Of a stretch of DNA of 64,000 nt, positions 22,218-31,076 are shown one piece after another (position 1 is the first letter of the stretch; each line of letters opens with the position of its first letter). A program made the translations under genes and the position numbers. The notes under the pieces are model-generated. The model did not search any database and was not told where the DNA came from. It worked only from the letters and a program-made list of their open reading frames with translations. The stretch comes from Staphylococcus hyicus (GTDB lineage: Bacteria; Bacillota; Bacilli; Staphylococcales; Staphylococcaceae). The stretch lies in the NCBI RefSeq assembly GCF_000816085.1, contig NZ_CP008747.1:1364001-1428000 (forward strand), written 5' to 3'.

Positions 22218-23144
22218 ATGAAATCACAGCATAATGTTCGTGAAATGATTCAAAATAAAAGTAATATTGGGTCATCTAAAAGTGATAAAATCATGCCGAT
22301 CATTTTAGCGGCTATTGCAGCTATTTCTATCTTAACTACAATCGGTATTGTAGTGACACTATTAACCGAAACAATCACCTTTTTTACAAAAGTGCCCATG
22401 TCTAAATACTTTTTAGAAACAGACTGGAATCCATTCAGTTCAAATCCCAAGTATGGTATTTGGGCATTAATTTTAGGAACCTTGAAAATTACAGCAATTG
22501 CTACCATTTTTGCAGTTCCTGTTGGATTAGGTGCAGCCATTTATTTGAGTGAGTATGCATCAAAACGCACTAAAAAAATTATTAAGCCTATTCTTGAAAT
22601 TCTAGCGGGTATTCCCACTATAGTTTATGGTTTTTTTGCATTAACTCTTGTAACGCCAATATTAAGGTCACTCTTTCCAAGTATATCAAGCTTTAACGCA
22701 ATCAGTCCTGGTTTAGTTGTTGGTGTGATGATTATTCCGATGATTGCAAGTATGAGTGAAGATGCAATGTCCTCTGTACCCAATAAAATTCGCGAAGGCG
22801 CATTAGGATTAGGTTCTACAAAATTAGAAATGATTTTTAAGGTAATCATACCAGCTGCTACGTCAGGGATTATGGCATCCATTGTTCTTGCCATTTCACG
22901 TGCCATTGGTGAAACGATGATTGTTTCATTGGCAGCAGGTTCAAGCCCGTCATTTGATTTAGATTTAACACATTCTATTCAAACAATGACTGCATATATC
23001 GTTCAAGTGTCGCAAGGTGATGCTACGAATGGATCTGACCTATATTACAGTATCTATGCCGTAGGTTTTACACTCTTTATCTTTACATTGATAATGAACT
23101 TTATTTCACAATGGATTACGAAACGCTTCAGAGAGGAGTATTAA
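22218..23144 (+). CDS. pstC: Phosphate ABC transporter permease PstC
   Basis: 308 residues with six predicted membrane segments. The family motif SEDAMSSVPNKIREGALGLG, the cytoplasmic coupling loop, lies near residues 177-196, and RAIGETM near 230 is typical of PstC. It pairs with PstA to form the phosphate channel. The start ATG 22218 is preceded by AAAGGAG. It ends one base before the pstA start. Confidence 0.95.
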   Translation: MKSQHNVREMIQNKSNIGSSKSDKIMPIILAAIAAISILTTIGIVVTLLTETITFFTKVPMSKYFLETDWNPFSSNPKYGIWALILGTLKITAIATIFAVPVGLGAAIYLSEYASKRTKKIIKPILEILAGIPTIVYGFFALTLVTPILRSLFPSISSFNAISPGLVVGVMIIPMIASMSEDAMSSVPNKIREGALGLGSTKLEMIFKVIIPAATSGIMASIVLAISRAIGETMIVSLAAGSSPSFDLDLTHSIQTMTAYIVQVSQGDATNGSDLYYSIYAVGFTLFIFTLIMNFISQWITKRFREEY

Positions 23145-23145
23145 A

Positions 23146-24024
23146 ATGAATTTAATAGATCAAGTTGCAGTAGAGAAAAAGCTCTCTGGTCGTATGACAA
23201 AAAATAAAGTATTCAAAGCATTGTTTTTAATGTGTACATTGATTGGTTTAATCGTATTGACCATTTTAATCGTTGATATTTTAAGAAAAGGGTTACCTTT
23301 AACGTCAACAGACTTTTTTTCAAATTTTTCAAGTTCTTCCGCAAGCACTGCCGGAATCAAAGGGGCTTTAATAGGTACATTATGGTTAATGATGACACTC
23401 ATTCCAATCGCATTAGTATTAGGTGTTGGAAGTGCAATATATCTTGAAGAATATGCAAAAGATAACGCGTTTACGAAATTTGTCAAAATTAATATTTCTA
23501 ATTTAGCGTCTGTGCCATCTATAGTATACGGGTTATTAGGAGCCACAATATTTGTAGGCTTATTAAAATTAGGAAACTCAGTAATTGCTGCAGCTTTAAC
23601 ATTGGCATTACTTATATTGCCTGTCATTATAGTCGCTAGCCAAGAAGCAATTCGCGCAGTACCCAACTCAGTTAAAGAAGCATCATACGGTCTTGGTGCA
23701 AATAAATGGCAGACGATAAAAAATGTTGTCTTACCTGCCGCAATTCCTGGTATTGTTACAGGTGTAATTTTAGCCATTTCCCGTGCGATAGGTGAAACAG
23801 CACCATTAGTAGCGATTGGCATACCTACAATTCTGTTACGTACACCTAATAGTATATTAGATTCATTTCAAACATTGCCTTTACAAATTTACGACTGGGC
23901 ACGTAAACCAGGTTTAGATTTTCAAGCTTTATCATCAGCAGCAATTATTGTTTTATTATTAATTCTACTCATTTTGAACACGGTTGCCGTGTTAATTCGA
24001 AATAAATTTTCAAAGAAATATTAA
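23146..24024 (+). CDS. pstA: Phosphate ABC transporter permease PstA
   Basis: 292 residues with six membrane segments. The coupling loop [21 protein letters not shown] and [13 protein letters not shown] mirror those of PstC, consistent with the heterodimeric pair. The N-terminal 25 residues are cytoplasmic and basic. It follows pstC with one base between; AGAGGAG lies before the ATG. pstB follows after 32 bases. All elements of the family are present. Confidence 0.95.
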   Translation: MNLIDQVAVEKKLSGRMTKNKVFKALFLMCTLIGLIVLTILIVDILRKGLPLTSTDFFSNFSSSSASTAGIKGALIGTLWLMMTLIPIALVLGVGSAIYLEEYAKDNAFTKFVKINISNLASVPSIVYGLLGATIFVGLLKLGNSVIAAALTLALLILPVIIVASQEAIRAVPNSVKEASYGLGANKWQTIKNVVLPAAIPGIVTGVILAISRAIGETAPLVAIGIPTILLRTPNSILDSFQTLPLQIYDWARKPGLDFQALSSAAIIVLLLILLILNTVAVLIRNKFSKKY

Positions 24025-24056
24025 TTATAGTAGTGAGAGTGAAAAGAGGGTTTCTT

Positions 24057-24926
24057 ATGAATAATATTAAAGAACTTGAAAAGCACACTGAGAAAGTAAA
24101 TGACCATAGTCATACGCACTATACTTCCGTTGATCAATCTAAGAAAAAAGACATGATTAAAGATGATCAACGTCGTGTAGTTTATTCTACACAAAATTTA
24201 GATTTATGGTATGGCGAACAACATTCTTTAAAAAATGTGAATATAGATATTTTAGAAAAAAATGTTACAGCAATTATTGGCCCTTCAGGATCAGGCAAAT
24301 CAACTTATGTTAAAGCCCTGAACAGAATGGTCGAACTCGTCCCAACTGTTAAAACATCGGGAAAAATTCTTTATCGTGATCAAAATATTTTTGACAAAAA
24401 CTATCCAGTAGAAAAATTACGTACAAATGTTGGCATGGTATTCCAACAACCGAACCCATTCCCTAAATCTATATATGATAACATCACATATGGACCTAGA
24501 ATTCATGGTATTAAAGATAAGAAAACCTTAGATGAAATTGTTGAAAAATCACTGCGTGGCGCAGCGATTTGGGATGAATTAAAAGATCGACTAAATCAAA
24601 ATGCATATGGGTTGTCAGGCGGACAACAACAACGTGTGTGTATCGCACGTTGCCTCGCAATTGAGCCAGATGTAATTCTCATGGATGAACCAACATCAGC
24701 GTTAGACCCTATTTCGACTTTACGAGTAGAGGAATTAGTTCAAGATTTGAAAAAAGATTATTCTATTATTATCGTAACGCACAATATGCAACAAGCTGCA
24801 CGTGTTTCAGATAAAACTGCATTTTTCTTAAATGGCTATGTAAACGAATACGACGATACAGATAAAATATTTTCTAATCCGTCAGATAAACAAACTGAAG
24901 ATTACATTTCGGGACGTTTTGGTTAA
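24057..24926 (+). CDS. pstB: Phosphate ABC transporter ATP-binding protein PstB
   Basis: 289 residues from ATG 24057, which has GAGGG 6 bases upstream. A GTG at 24033 would add eight residues but lacks a ribosome-binding site. About 40 N-terminal residues, rich in His and Lys, precede the ABC domain, a feature seen in staphylococcal PstB. Walker A is GPSGSGKST, the signature LSGGQQQRV, Walker [13 protein letters not shown] and the switch His THN. The Q-loop region [15 protein letters not shown] is typical of PstB. It powers phosphate import. Confidence 0.95.
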   Translation: MNNIKELEKHTEKVNDHSHTHYTSVDQSKKKDMIKDDQRRVVYSTQNLDLWYGEQHSLKNVNIDILEKNVTAIIGPSGSGKSTYVKALNRMVELVPTVKTSGKILYRDQNIFDKNYPVEKLRTNVGMVFQQPNPFPKSIYDNITYGPRIHGIKDKKTLDEIVEKSLRGAAIWDELKDRLNQNAYGLSGGQQQRVCIARCLAIEPDVILMDEPTSALDPISTLRVEELVQDLKKDYSIIIVTHNMQQAARVSDKTAFFLNGYVNEYDDTDKIFSNPSDKQTEDYISGRFG

Positions 24927-24930
24927 TACT

Positions 24931-25578
24931 ATGGTAATTAGAAAAAGATACGAAGGTCAGTTAAATGAATTATTTAAAGATATTCGCACACTCGGCCTTC
25001 ATACGTATTCAATGATTGATCAGTCGATTCGAGTTTTAACAGATAGCCAAATTACACATGCTAGAGAAATTATCAATAACGATAAAAAAATAAATAAATT
25101 AGAATTTGATATTAATGAAAAAGTAGTAATGTTAATCACAAAGCAACAACCTATGGCTAAAGATTTACGGCTAATGATGTCTACTTTAAAAATCGCTTCA
25201 GAATTTGAAAGAATGGCTGATAACGCTGCAAATATTGCTAAAATCCGTACACGCGCTAAATTTACAGATAAGTATTTAGTTATGCGTTTAGAAACTATGG
25301 GTAGATTGGCACTTTTAATGTTGAAAGATTTAAATGATGCTGCGAAAAACGATGATTTAGATCTTGTAAAAGAAATTATTGATCGAGACAATGATATTGA
25401 TGATTTATATAAGCAAATAGTAAATTCAACCTATTTAATAGATAATGATCCATTCGTATCAGGTCAAGCACATTTAGTGGCAAGGTACTTGGAACGTATT
25501 GGCGATCACATTGTAAATATCTCTGAACATATATACTATTTTATTACTGGTGAAAGATATGAATCCTACAATAATTAA
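24931..25578 (+). CDS. phoU: Phosphate signalling/transport regulator PhoU
   Basis: 215 residues from ATG 24931 (M-V-I-R-K-R-Y-E-G-Q). A TTG 12 bases upstream overlaps pstB. Two PhoU three-helix repeats are visible; conserved metal-contact segments are EFERMADNAANIA in the first and LERIGDHIVNISEHI in the second. PhoU damps the PhoR sensor kinase and limits PstSCAB when phosphate is ample. There is no good Shine-Dalgarno and the pstB stop is 4 bases away, so translation is probably coupled. No terminator is clear before rpmG. Confidence 0.95.
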   Translation: MVIRKRYEGQLNELFKDIRTLGLHTYSMIDQSIRVLTDSQITHAREIINNDKKINKLEFDINEKVVMLITKQQPMAKDLRLMMSTLKIASEFERMADNAANIAKIRTRAKFTDKYLVMRLETMGRLALLMLKDLNDAAKNDDLDLVKEIIDRDNDIDDLYKQIVNSTYLIDNDPFVSGQAHLVARYLERIGDHIVNISEHIYYFITGERYESYNN

Positions 25579-25648
25579 CCCTTTCCATTTACGTACGAAG
25601 ATGGTATGATAATAAAGTCGTATTTTAAGAAAGATGAGGAGGGTTAAT

Positions 25649-25798
25649 ATGCGTGTCAACGTAACTCTTGCTTGTACAGAATGTGGAGATCGTAACTATA
25701 TTTCTACTAAAAACAAAAGAACGAATCCAGAACGTATCGAAATGAAAAAATTCTGTACTCGTGAAAATAAACACACATTACATCGTGAAACTAAATAG
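25649..25798 (+). CDS. rpmG: 50S ribosomal protein bL33
   Basis: 49 residues beginning [17 protein letters not shown], the bL33 signature, and ending HRETK. The ATG follows GAGGAGGG. bL33 sits near the E site of the large subunit. Only three cysteines are present (Cys9, Cys12 and Cys36), so the usual four-Cys zinc knuckle is incomplete. Staphylococci carry several rpmG paralogues, with or without zinc ligands. Its place before the folate gene matches S. aureus. A strong terminator follows. Confidence 0.95.
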   Translation: MRVNVTLACTECGDRNYISTKNKRTNPERIEMKKFCTRENKHTLHRETK

Positions 25799-25808
25799 TT
25801 TTTTCTTG

Positions 25809-25841
25809 GGCTAGAACACATTGTGTTCTGGCCATTTTTTT
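25809..25841 (+). terminator. Terminator of rpmG
   Basis: GGCTAGAACACA can pair with TGTGTTCTGGCC (one G-T pair), followed by ATTTTTTT. The same GGNCTAG(A/G)ACACA core recurs in hairpins at 38316 and 42598. Confidence 0.9.
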
Positions 25842-25853
25842 AACTTGATTTTC

Positions 25854-25882
25854 ATGACATTAGTCATTGGGCACGCTATAAT
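25854..25882 (+). promoter_or_regulatory. Candidate promoter of the folate/rhomboid/glucokinase cluster
   Basis: ATGACA (25854-25859), a 17-base spacer and a consensus TATAAT (25877-25882), placed between the rpmG terminator and the AGGAGGG of the next gene. Confidence 0.65.
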
Positions 25883-25910
25883 ATACATAGATTTAAGAGG
25901 AGGGATGAGA

Positions 25911-26450
25911 ATGAGTAAGAATGAAATGCGCAAAACCACTCTTGCCTTAATGCGTGGAATGAACAAAAAGGCTAAATCTAAAGCAGACCATTTTTTGTTT
26001 CAACAGCTCATTGAGCATGAAAAATTTGTTAATGCACAAAACATAGGTATTGTTTTATCCATGCCTCACGAAGTTCACACAGATCCAATAATACGGTTTG
26101 CACTTGAACATCATAAATCTGTTTTTGTACCTTCCACAAATTACCAATTGCACAAAATGCAGTTTCAACAATTAGAAGATTTAAATCACGTTGAAATTGA
26201 TGAAAAATCAATCCGGTATGTACCAACTGAAACTCAAATAAAAAACGAACTGGACCTCGTCATTGTCCCGGGAGTAGTATTTAATCATGCTGGATATCGA
26301 ATAGGTTATGGTGGCGGATATTTTGATCAATTCTTATCTCAATATCACCCTAAAACAATTAGTCTTGTATATGACATTCAATTATCAGACCAAATACCAG
26401 TTGAGCCTCATGACTATCCCGTACAAGAACTTATTATTGCAAAAACATAG
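25911..26450 (+). CDS. 5-formyltetrahydrofolate cyclo-ligase
   Basis: 179 residues from ATG 25911, which lies 6 bases after AGGAGGG. An in-frame ATG at 25905 touches that site and is unlikely. The ATP- and folate-binding motifs of the family are clear: an N-terminal K-E/N-M-R-K segment, PGVVFNHAGYRIGYGGGYFD near residues 117-136, and a following hydrophobic strand. It converts 5-formyl-THF to 5,10-methenyl-THF with ATP, salvaging one-carbon folate. It corresponds to B. subtilis yqgN. The rhomboid gene follows after 17 bases. Confidence 0.93.
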   Translation: MSKNEMRKTTLALMRGMNKKAKSKADHFLFQQLIEHEKFVNAQNIGIVLSMPHEVHTDPIIRFALEHHKSVFVPSTNYQLHKMQFQQLEDLNHVEIDEKSIRYVPTETQIKNELDLVIVPGVVFNHAGYRIGYGGGYFDQFLSQYHPKTISLVYDIQLSDQIPVEPHDYPVQELIIAKT

Positions 26451-26467
26451 CACTTTGGAGGCACGAT

Positions 26468-27907
26468 ATGATTGATGAAAAATTTCAATGGAAAGCCACA
26501 TTTTTATGGATAAAATATTATAACTATAAATGTGTTCATTATGATAAAGAAAAGAATGAAATTTGGCTTGCTAATCATAAAAAACAACATGTTGTTATTT
26601 TTAAATTTGGTGAGTTTACATCACAAGAACTTAGTTTTACTCACGAGAGATTAAAAGAGCATAAAGAAGACATTGACGCTTTTTTATCTTTTAATGTAAG
26701 AAATTATAATGTGTACGTCTTTAATGATAAAAATATTGATGTGCAACATTTCACTGAGCATCATCCTATTAAAATTAAATTTCACCATTTTGATTCTCGC
26801 AAAGCATTTATAAAAAATATAAAACATCCTTTATTAAAAAGGGAATTGAGTCAAAAAGACACGAAAACAAGTACATATTTTAAACAACGCACATTGAACC
26901 AAAATCCGGTTGAACATGCAATGTATCAATTCGCGCCTATAACCTATAGTTTAATTGCAATAAATGTCCTCATTTGGCTTATTATTCTGTTTTTTGTTCC
27001 CCACAAGACCGATTTAGAAGTTATTAACATCGGTGCGTTATCTCATTTTAATTTTGTTCATGGGGAGATATATAGATTAATTTCGTCGATTTTCCTACAC
27101 TTAAATTTCGAGCATTTATTATTTAATATGTTAACGCTTTTCATATTCGGTAAAATTGTTGAATCTTTAGTAGGAAGTTGGCGAATGGGCGTTATTTATT
27201 TTTTCTCAGGTATTCTAGGCAACCTCTTTACACTTGCATTTTTAAATGACAACATATCACTTGGTGCAAGTGGGGCGATTTTTGGATTATTGGGTTCAAT
27301 TGTAGCAATTATGCTAATTAGTAAGCAGTTCACACAAAAAATGATGCTACAAATTATTATTGCAACAGTCATTATGGCAGTGATTTCTTTATTTATGAGT
27401 AATGTTAATATTGTTGCACATTTAGGCGGTTTATTGGCGGGCGCTCTCATTGTGTATCTCGGTCACTTTTATCAAACATATAAAAAAGGCTTTAATATAT
27501 TAGTGATTATTACAGCGGTATTAATAATAGGATTACTATTACGTATCTTTTTAATTGAAGATGTGAATATATATAATAAAATCATTCAAAAGCAGATGAA
27601 CGATGGTAATTTATCGGGAGCTAAGCATATGATTAAAGAAACTGTAAAAAAAGATTATGCAAACGATGAAACGTACTATCTTTCTGGTTTTGTAATTGCA
27701 GCAAAAGATTCTAAAGCTGAAGCGATAGCCGAATGGGAAAGAGGGTTACGCGCATTCCCTAATTCACCAATATTAAATTATCAAATGGCTATTGCAAATC
27801 GATCCTTAGGCGATAACAAAAGCGCTAAGAAATTTATTAAAAAAGTTTTAGATGTGAATCCCCAAAATAAAAATGCACGTAATTTAAAAAAAGAACTGGA
27901 TGATTAA
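26468..27907 (+). CDS. Rhomboid-family intramembrane serine protease with TPR tail (YqgP-like)
   Basis: 479 residues. About 155 N-terminal cytoplasmic residues, with no motif I recognise, precede six or seven membrane helices. The catalytic dyad is Ser in GASGAIFG (about residue 267) and His in NIVAHLGG (about 318); the HxxxN of the fourth helix appears as HLNFEHLLFN. The last 100 residues form TPR-like repeats (NSPILNYQMAIANRSLGD). B. subtilis YqgP cleaves the magnesium transporter MgtE in membrane-protein quality control; substrates here are unknown. It overlaps the next gene by 8 bases. Confidence 0.92.
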   Translation: MIDEKFQWKATFLWIKYYNYKCVHYDKEKNEIWLANHKKQHVVIFKFGEFTSQELSFTHERLKEHKEDIDAFLSFNVRNYNVYVFNDKNIDVQHFTEHHPIKIKFHHFDSRKAFIKNIKHPLLKRELSQKDTKTSTYFKQRTLNQNPVEHAMYQFAPITYSLIAINVLIWLIILFFVPHKTDLEVINIGALSHFNFVHGEIYRLISSIFLHLNFEHLLFNMLTLFIFGKIVESLVGSWRMGVIYFFSGILGNLFTLAFLNDNISLGASGAIFGLLGSIVAIMLISKQFTQKMMLQIIIATVIMAVISLFMSNVNIVAHLGGLLAGALIVYLGHFYQTYKKGFNILVIITAVLIIGLLLRIFLIEDVNIYNKIIQKQMNDGNLSGAKHMIKETVKKDYANDETYYLSGFVIAAKDSKAEAIAEWERGLRAFPNSPILNYQMAIANRSLGDNKSAKKFIKKVLDVNPQNKNARNLKKELDD

Positions 27908-28112
27908 CATGCAGACAAACCTCCGGACATTTTATGATGTTTTACAATTATTAAAACAATTTGGTTTCATTGTTTACTTTGATGATGAAGATGATATGCT
28001 AGAGATGATAGAGCAAGAGATTAGAACGCTTTATAAACATGGACTAATCAGCAATGAAACGTTCATGCAATCAAAATTGTTAATTAATCAAAGAAGGATG
28101 AAACGTGGATGA
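27900..28112 (+). CDS. YqgQ family small protein (DUF910)
   Basis: 70 residues, or 67 if translation starts at ATG 27909. It is a small helical protein: [18 protein letters not shown] then an acidic stretch and a C-terminal MKRG. The family has a three-helix bundle structure and unknown function. It overlaps the rhomboid gene by 8 bases and the glucokinase gene by 4, so all three are translated from one message. No clear Shine-Dalgarno; coupling is likely. Confidence 0.85.
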   Translation: MINMQTNLRTFYDVLQLLKQFGFIVYFDDEDDMLEMIEQEIRTLYKHGLISNETFMQSKLLINQRRMKRG

Positions 28113-29095
28113 AAAAAGATTTAATTTTAGCAGCCGATGTAGGCGGTACAACTTGTAAGTTAGGCATTTTTAGTGATCAATTAGAACGTCTCACAAAATG
28201 GTCTATAGAAACAGATATATCAGATCCTACAGGACGTAAACTTCTTAAACAAATTTATAACGCGTTTGTGAAAAAATGCGAATCTCTTAATTTTGACATG
28301 AATCGTATTATCGGAATGGGCATCGGCATTCCTGGCCCTGTAGAGTTTGAGACGGGGATCATTCATGGTGCAGTGAATTTAAATTGGCCAGGCAAAGTCA
28401 ATGTACATGCGATTATGTCTGAATTTGTAGATTTCCCTGTATATGTTGACAATGATGCAAATGTCGCAGCATTAGGTGAAAAACACTGCGGTGCAGGGAA
28501 ACAAGCGGATGATGTAGTCGCAATAACATTAGGAACAGGCTTAGGTGGCGGTATCATCTCTAATGGAAAAATTGTACATGGACATAACGGCTCAGGTGCT
28601 GAATTAGGGCATATTCGTGTTGATCATGATCAAAGATTTAAATGTAATTGTGGTAAATCAGGATGTATTGAGACAGTGGCATCAGCTACAGGTGTTGTAA
28701 ATTTAGTCAACTTTTATTACCCTAAGCTCACTTTCAAATCATCTATATTACATCTCATTAAAGAGAACAAAGTCACTGCCAAAGCAGTTTTTGATGCAGC
28801 TAAACAGGGGGATCAATTCTGCATATTTATAACAGAACGTGTCGCGCATCATATCGCCTATTTAGCAAGTATAATCAGTGTAACAACAAACCCTAAGTAC
28901 ATTATATTAGGCGGAGGCATGTCTGAAGCTGGAGATATTTTAGTGGAAAATATTAAAACAGAATATCGCCACCTTACATTCACTCCAGCACAAGAAAACA
29001 CTGAAATTGTTCGAGCTGAATTAGGTAATGATGCTGGTATTACCGGTGCAGCAGGATTAATAAAAACGTATGTCATACAAAAGGAGCGAATTTAA
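28109..29095 (+). CDS. glcK: ROK-family glucokinase
   Basis: 328 residues. The phosphate-binding motif [15 protein letters not shown] is at the N-terminus, [11 protein letters not shown] near residue 113 holds the catalytic Asp, and the ROK zinc motif [11 protein letters not shown] is near residue 178. It phosphorylates free glucose to glucose 6-phosphate. There is no N-terminal HTH, so it is an enzyme and not a ROK repressor. The ATG overlaps the yqgQ stop. The next gene begins one base after its stop. Confidence 0.95.
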   Translation: MKKDLILAADVGGTTCKLGIFSDQLERLTKWSIETDISDPTGRKLLKQIYNAFVKKCESLNFDMNRIIGMGIGIPGPVEFETGIIHGAVNLNWPGKVNVHAIMSEFVDFPVYVDNDANVAALGEKHCGAGKQADDVVAITLGTGLGGGIISNGKIVHGHNGSGAELGHIRVDHDQRFKCNCGKSGCIETVASATGVVNLVNFYYPKLTFKSSILHLIKENKVTAKAVFDAAKQGDQFCIFITERVAHHIAYLASIISVTTNPKYIILGGGMSEAGDILVENIKTEYRHLTFTPAQENTEIVRAELGNDAGITGAAGLIKTYVIQKERI

Positions 29096-29096
29096 A

Positions 29097-29408
29097 ATGG
29101 CAATTGTAGACGTTGTCGTCATTCCAGTGGGAACAGAGGGACCAAGTGTAAGTCAATACATCGCAGAAATACAAACAGCTTTAGAAAAATTCAAAAAACA
29201 AGGTACGATTGATTATCAACTTACACCTATGAATACTTTAATTGAGGGTGAACTTGAAGATTTATTACATGTTATTAAAGTGATACATGAATTGCCATTC
29301 AATAAAGGTTTAGATCGTGTTTGTACAAATATACGTATTGATGATAGACGTGATAAGAAGCGAAAAATGAATGACAAAATAACGTCGGTACAAAAACATT
29401 TATCTTAA
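29097..29408 (+). CDS. MTH1187/YqgV family protein (thiamine-binding fold)
   Basis: 103 residues from ATG 29097 (M-A-I-V-D-V-V-V-I-P-V-G), preceded by AAGGAG. The pattern PVGTEGPSVSQYIAE and the later NTLIEGELEDLLHVIK mark the DUF77 family. Homologues bind thiamine or HMP-like ligands, but no catalytic role is established. It sits between glucokinase and a metallo-hydrolase, as in Bacillus yqgV-yqgX. Function is not assigned. Confidence 0.88.
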   Translation: MAIVDVVVIPVGTEGPSVSQYIAEIQTALEKFKKQGTIDYQLTPMNTLIEGELEDLLHVIKVIHELPFNKGLDRVCTNIRIDDRRDKKRKMNDKITSVQKHLS

Positions 29409-29422
29409 GAGGAGTTTTGATT

Positions 29423-30046
29423 ATGGAGATTTCATATTTACCACTAGGGTTTGTAAGTACAAATACGTATTTCATTACAAACGATGAATCATTATTAATT
29501 ATTGATCCAGCAGGCGAATCTCATAAAATTCTAAACAAAATAAAATCAATCAATAAACCGCTTAAGGCCATATTATTGACACACGCACACTTTGATCATA
29601 TTGCAGCATTAGATGATATATTAAATGTACACCCTGTTCCTGTTTATATGCATCAAAATGAACAAGATTTTCTTACAAACCCTGAAAAAAATGGTTCTAA
29701 AAAGTTCAAAGAATTGGGTCTTCCCATTATCACTAGTCACGCTAATCCACACTTTATAGATGAAGGACATATGCAACTACATGGTTTTGATATTAAAGTT
29801 TTATTTACCCCTGGTCATTCACCTGGAAGCTTGTCTTACGTCTTTAATGATTTTGCAGTTGTAGGTGATACACTTTTTAATAACGGTATTGGACGCACAG
29901 ATTTATATAAAGGTGATTTCGAAACATTGATAGATTCTATTAAAGATAAACTTTTTGAACTCGATGAAACGATGACTATTTATCCAGGACACGGTCCAAG
30001 TACTACCATTGAAAATGAACTGATGAATCCATATATAAATGGCTAA
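29423..30046 (+). CDS. Metallo-beta-lactamase fold hydrolase (YqgX/glyoxalase II-like)
   Basis: 207 residues from ATG 29423, 8 bases after AAGAGGAG; a TTG six bases upstream is too close. Metal-binding motifs run in order: THAHFDH (about residues 54-60), TPGHSPGS (about 130), VVGDTLF with the bridging Asp, and a final YPGHGP. This is the complete two-metal site of the family. Members include hydroxyacylglutathione hydrolases; staphylococci use bacillithiol, so a bacillithiol thioester may be the substrate, which is inference. Confidence 0.9.
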   Translation: MEISYLPLGFVSTNTYFITNDESLLIIDPAGESHKILNKIKSINKPLKAILLTHAHFDHIAALDDILNVHPVPVYMHQNEQDFLTNPEKNGSKKFKELGLPIITSHANPHFIDEGHMQLHGFDIKVLFTPGHSPGSLSYVFNDFAVVGDTLFNNGIGRTDLYKGDFETLIDSIKDKLFELDETMTIYPGHGPSTTIENELMNPYING

Positions 30047-30065
30047 AAATTAAAAGTAAATCAAC

Positions 30066-30101
30066 CACCTCTTACGTGTATACATGTGAGAGGTGATTTT
30101 T
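30066..30101 (+). promoter_or_regulatory. Hairpin covering the comGA ribosome-binding site
   Basis: 30066-30080 pairs with 30081-30095 over 15 bp (two G-T), a near-perfect palindrome. The 3' arm contains GAGAGGTG, the comGA Shine-Dalgarno, and is followed by TTTTT and the ATG at 30102. The element can act as an intrinsic terminator for the upstream gene and, if read through, as a translation block for comGA. Some terminal pairs must open to form a loop. Confidence 0.75.
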
Positions 30102-31076
30102 ATGCAATTATTAATTGACCATGTCGTACAATATGCCATAACACATGAAGCGTCGGACATTCATTTTATTCCGAATTCATCACAAGTCGATGTAAAGCTA
30201 AGAATTAAAGATTATTTAAAACCTTTTGACACATTAAATTTAGAGACGTATCAAAAAATGTTAACATTATTAAAATTCAAAGCTGGACTTGATGTATCTT
30301 CTAGACATAAAGCACAAAGTGGGCGTTATATCTACGAATATGAGACATTATATTATTTACGTGTTTCAACACTACCATTAAATTTAGGCAATGAAAGCTG
30401 TGTCATTCGCATTACCCCGCAATTGTTTCACACTGATATTAATCAAACCGCTTATGACATACAAAAAACCATGGAAAAGAAACAAGGATTAATATTATTT
30501 AGTGGTCCAACAGGTGCAGGCAAAAGTACATTAATGTATCAAATGGTGGTATACGCTAAAGAAAAACTCAACTTAAATATCATTACAATAGAAGATCCAG
30601 TCGAACAATTGCTAAATGGAGTAACACAAATATCTGTAAATGAAAAAGCTGATATTACTTATGGAAGTTCATTAAAAGCAATATTACGGTGTGATCCAGA
30701 TGTAATTTTAATTGGTGAAATAAGAGATGGTTTAATTGCAAAAGATGTCATTCAAGCAAGTTTGAGTGGCCATTTAGTTTTATCGACTATACACGCAAAT
30801 GATTGCAAAGGCGTATTATTACGCCTTATTGAAATGGGAATTACGAAACAAGATTTATTACAAGCACTTAATCTTATAGTAAATCAGCGTTTAATTACGA
30901 CAAATGACAATTCAAGGAAACTCGTTTATGAACTAATGTCTCAAGATGATATACGGTACTTTTTGGACCATAATTTTGTACTACCTAAACACTTTGAAAG
31001 TCTTAATGACAAACTGACTGAGCTAAAAAAGAAAGGAGAGATAGATGACGTCACATTACGAAAATATCAAAAATAA
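30102..31076 (+). CDS. comGA: Competence pseudopilus assembly ATPase ComGA
   Basis: 324 residues from ATG 30102, the normal length. A GspE-type ATPase with EASDIHFIP at the N-terminus, Walker A FSGPTGAGKST (about residues 133-143), the Asp box ITIEDPVEQ, Walker B LIGEIRD and the His box LSTIHAND. It drives polymerisation of the competence pseudopilus for DNA uptake. It is first in a seven-gene comG operon and overlaps comGB by 32 bases. Its ribosome-binding site is inside a stable hairpin. Operon expression in S. aureus needs SigH and ComK; no such site was recognised here. Confidence 0.95.
   Translation: MQLLIDHVVQYAITHEASDIHFIPNSSQVDVKLRIKDYLKPFDTLNLETYQKMLTLLKFKAGLDVSSRHKAQSGRYIYEYETLYYLRVSTLPLNLGNESCVIRITPQLFHTDINQTAYDIQKTMEKKQGLILFSGPTGAGKSTLMYQMVVYAKEKLNLNIITIEDPVEQLLNGVTQISVNEKADITYGSSLKAILRCDPDVILIGEIRDGLIAKDVIQASLSGHLVLSTIHANDCKGVLLRLIEMGITKQDLLQALNLIVNQRLITTNDNSRKLVYELMSQDDIRYFLDHNFVLPKHFESLNDKLTELKKKGEIDDVTLRKYQK

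Noticed and set aside
23160..23822. A 220-codon open frame on the minus strand inside pstA.
   Set aside because: It is antisense to a well-supported permease gene, has no ribosome-binding site or recognisable motif, and is explained by codon usage of pstA.
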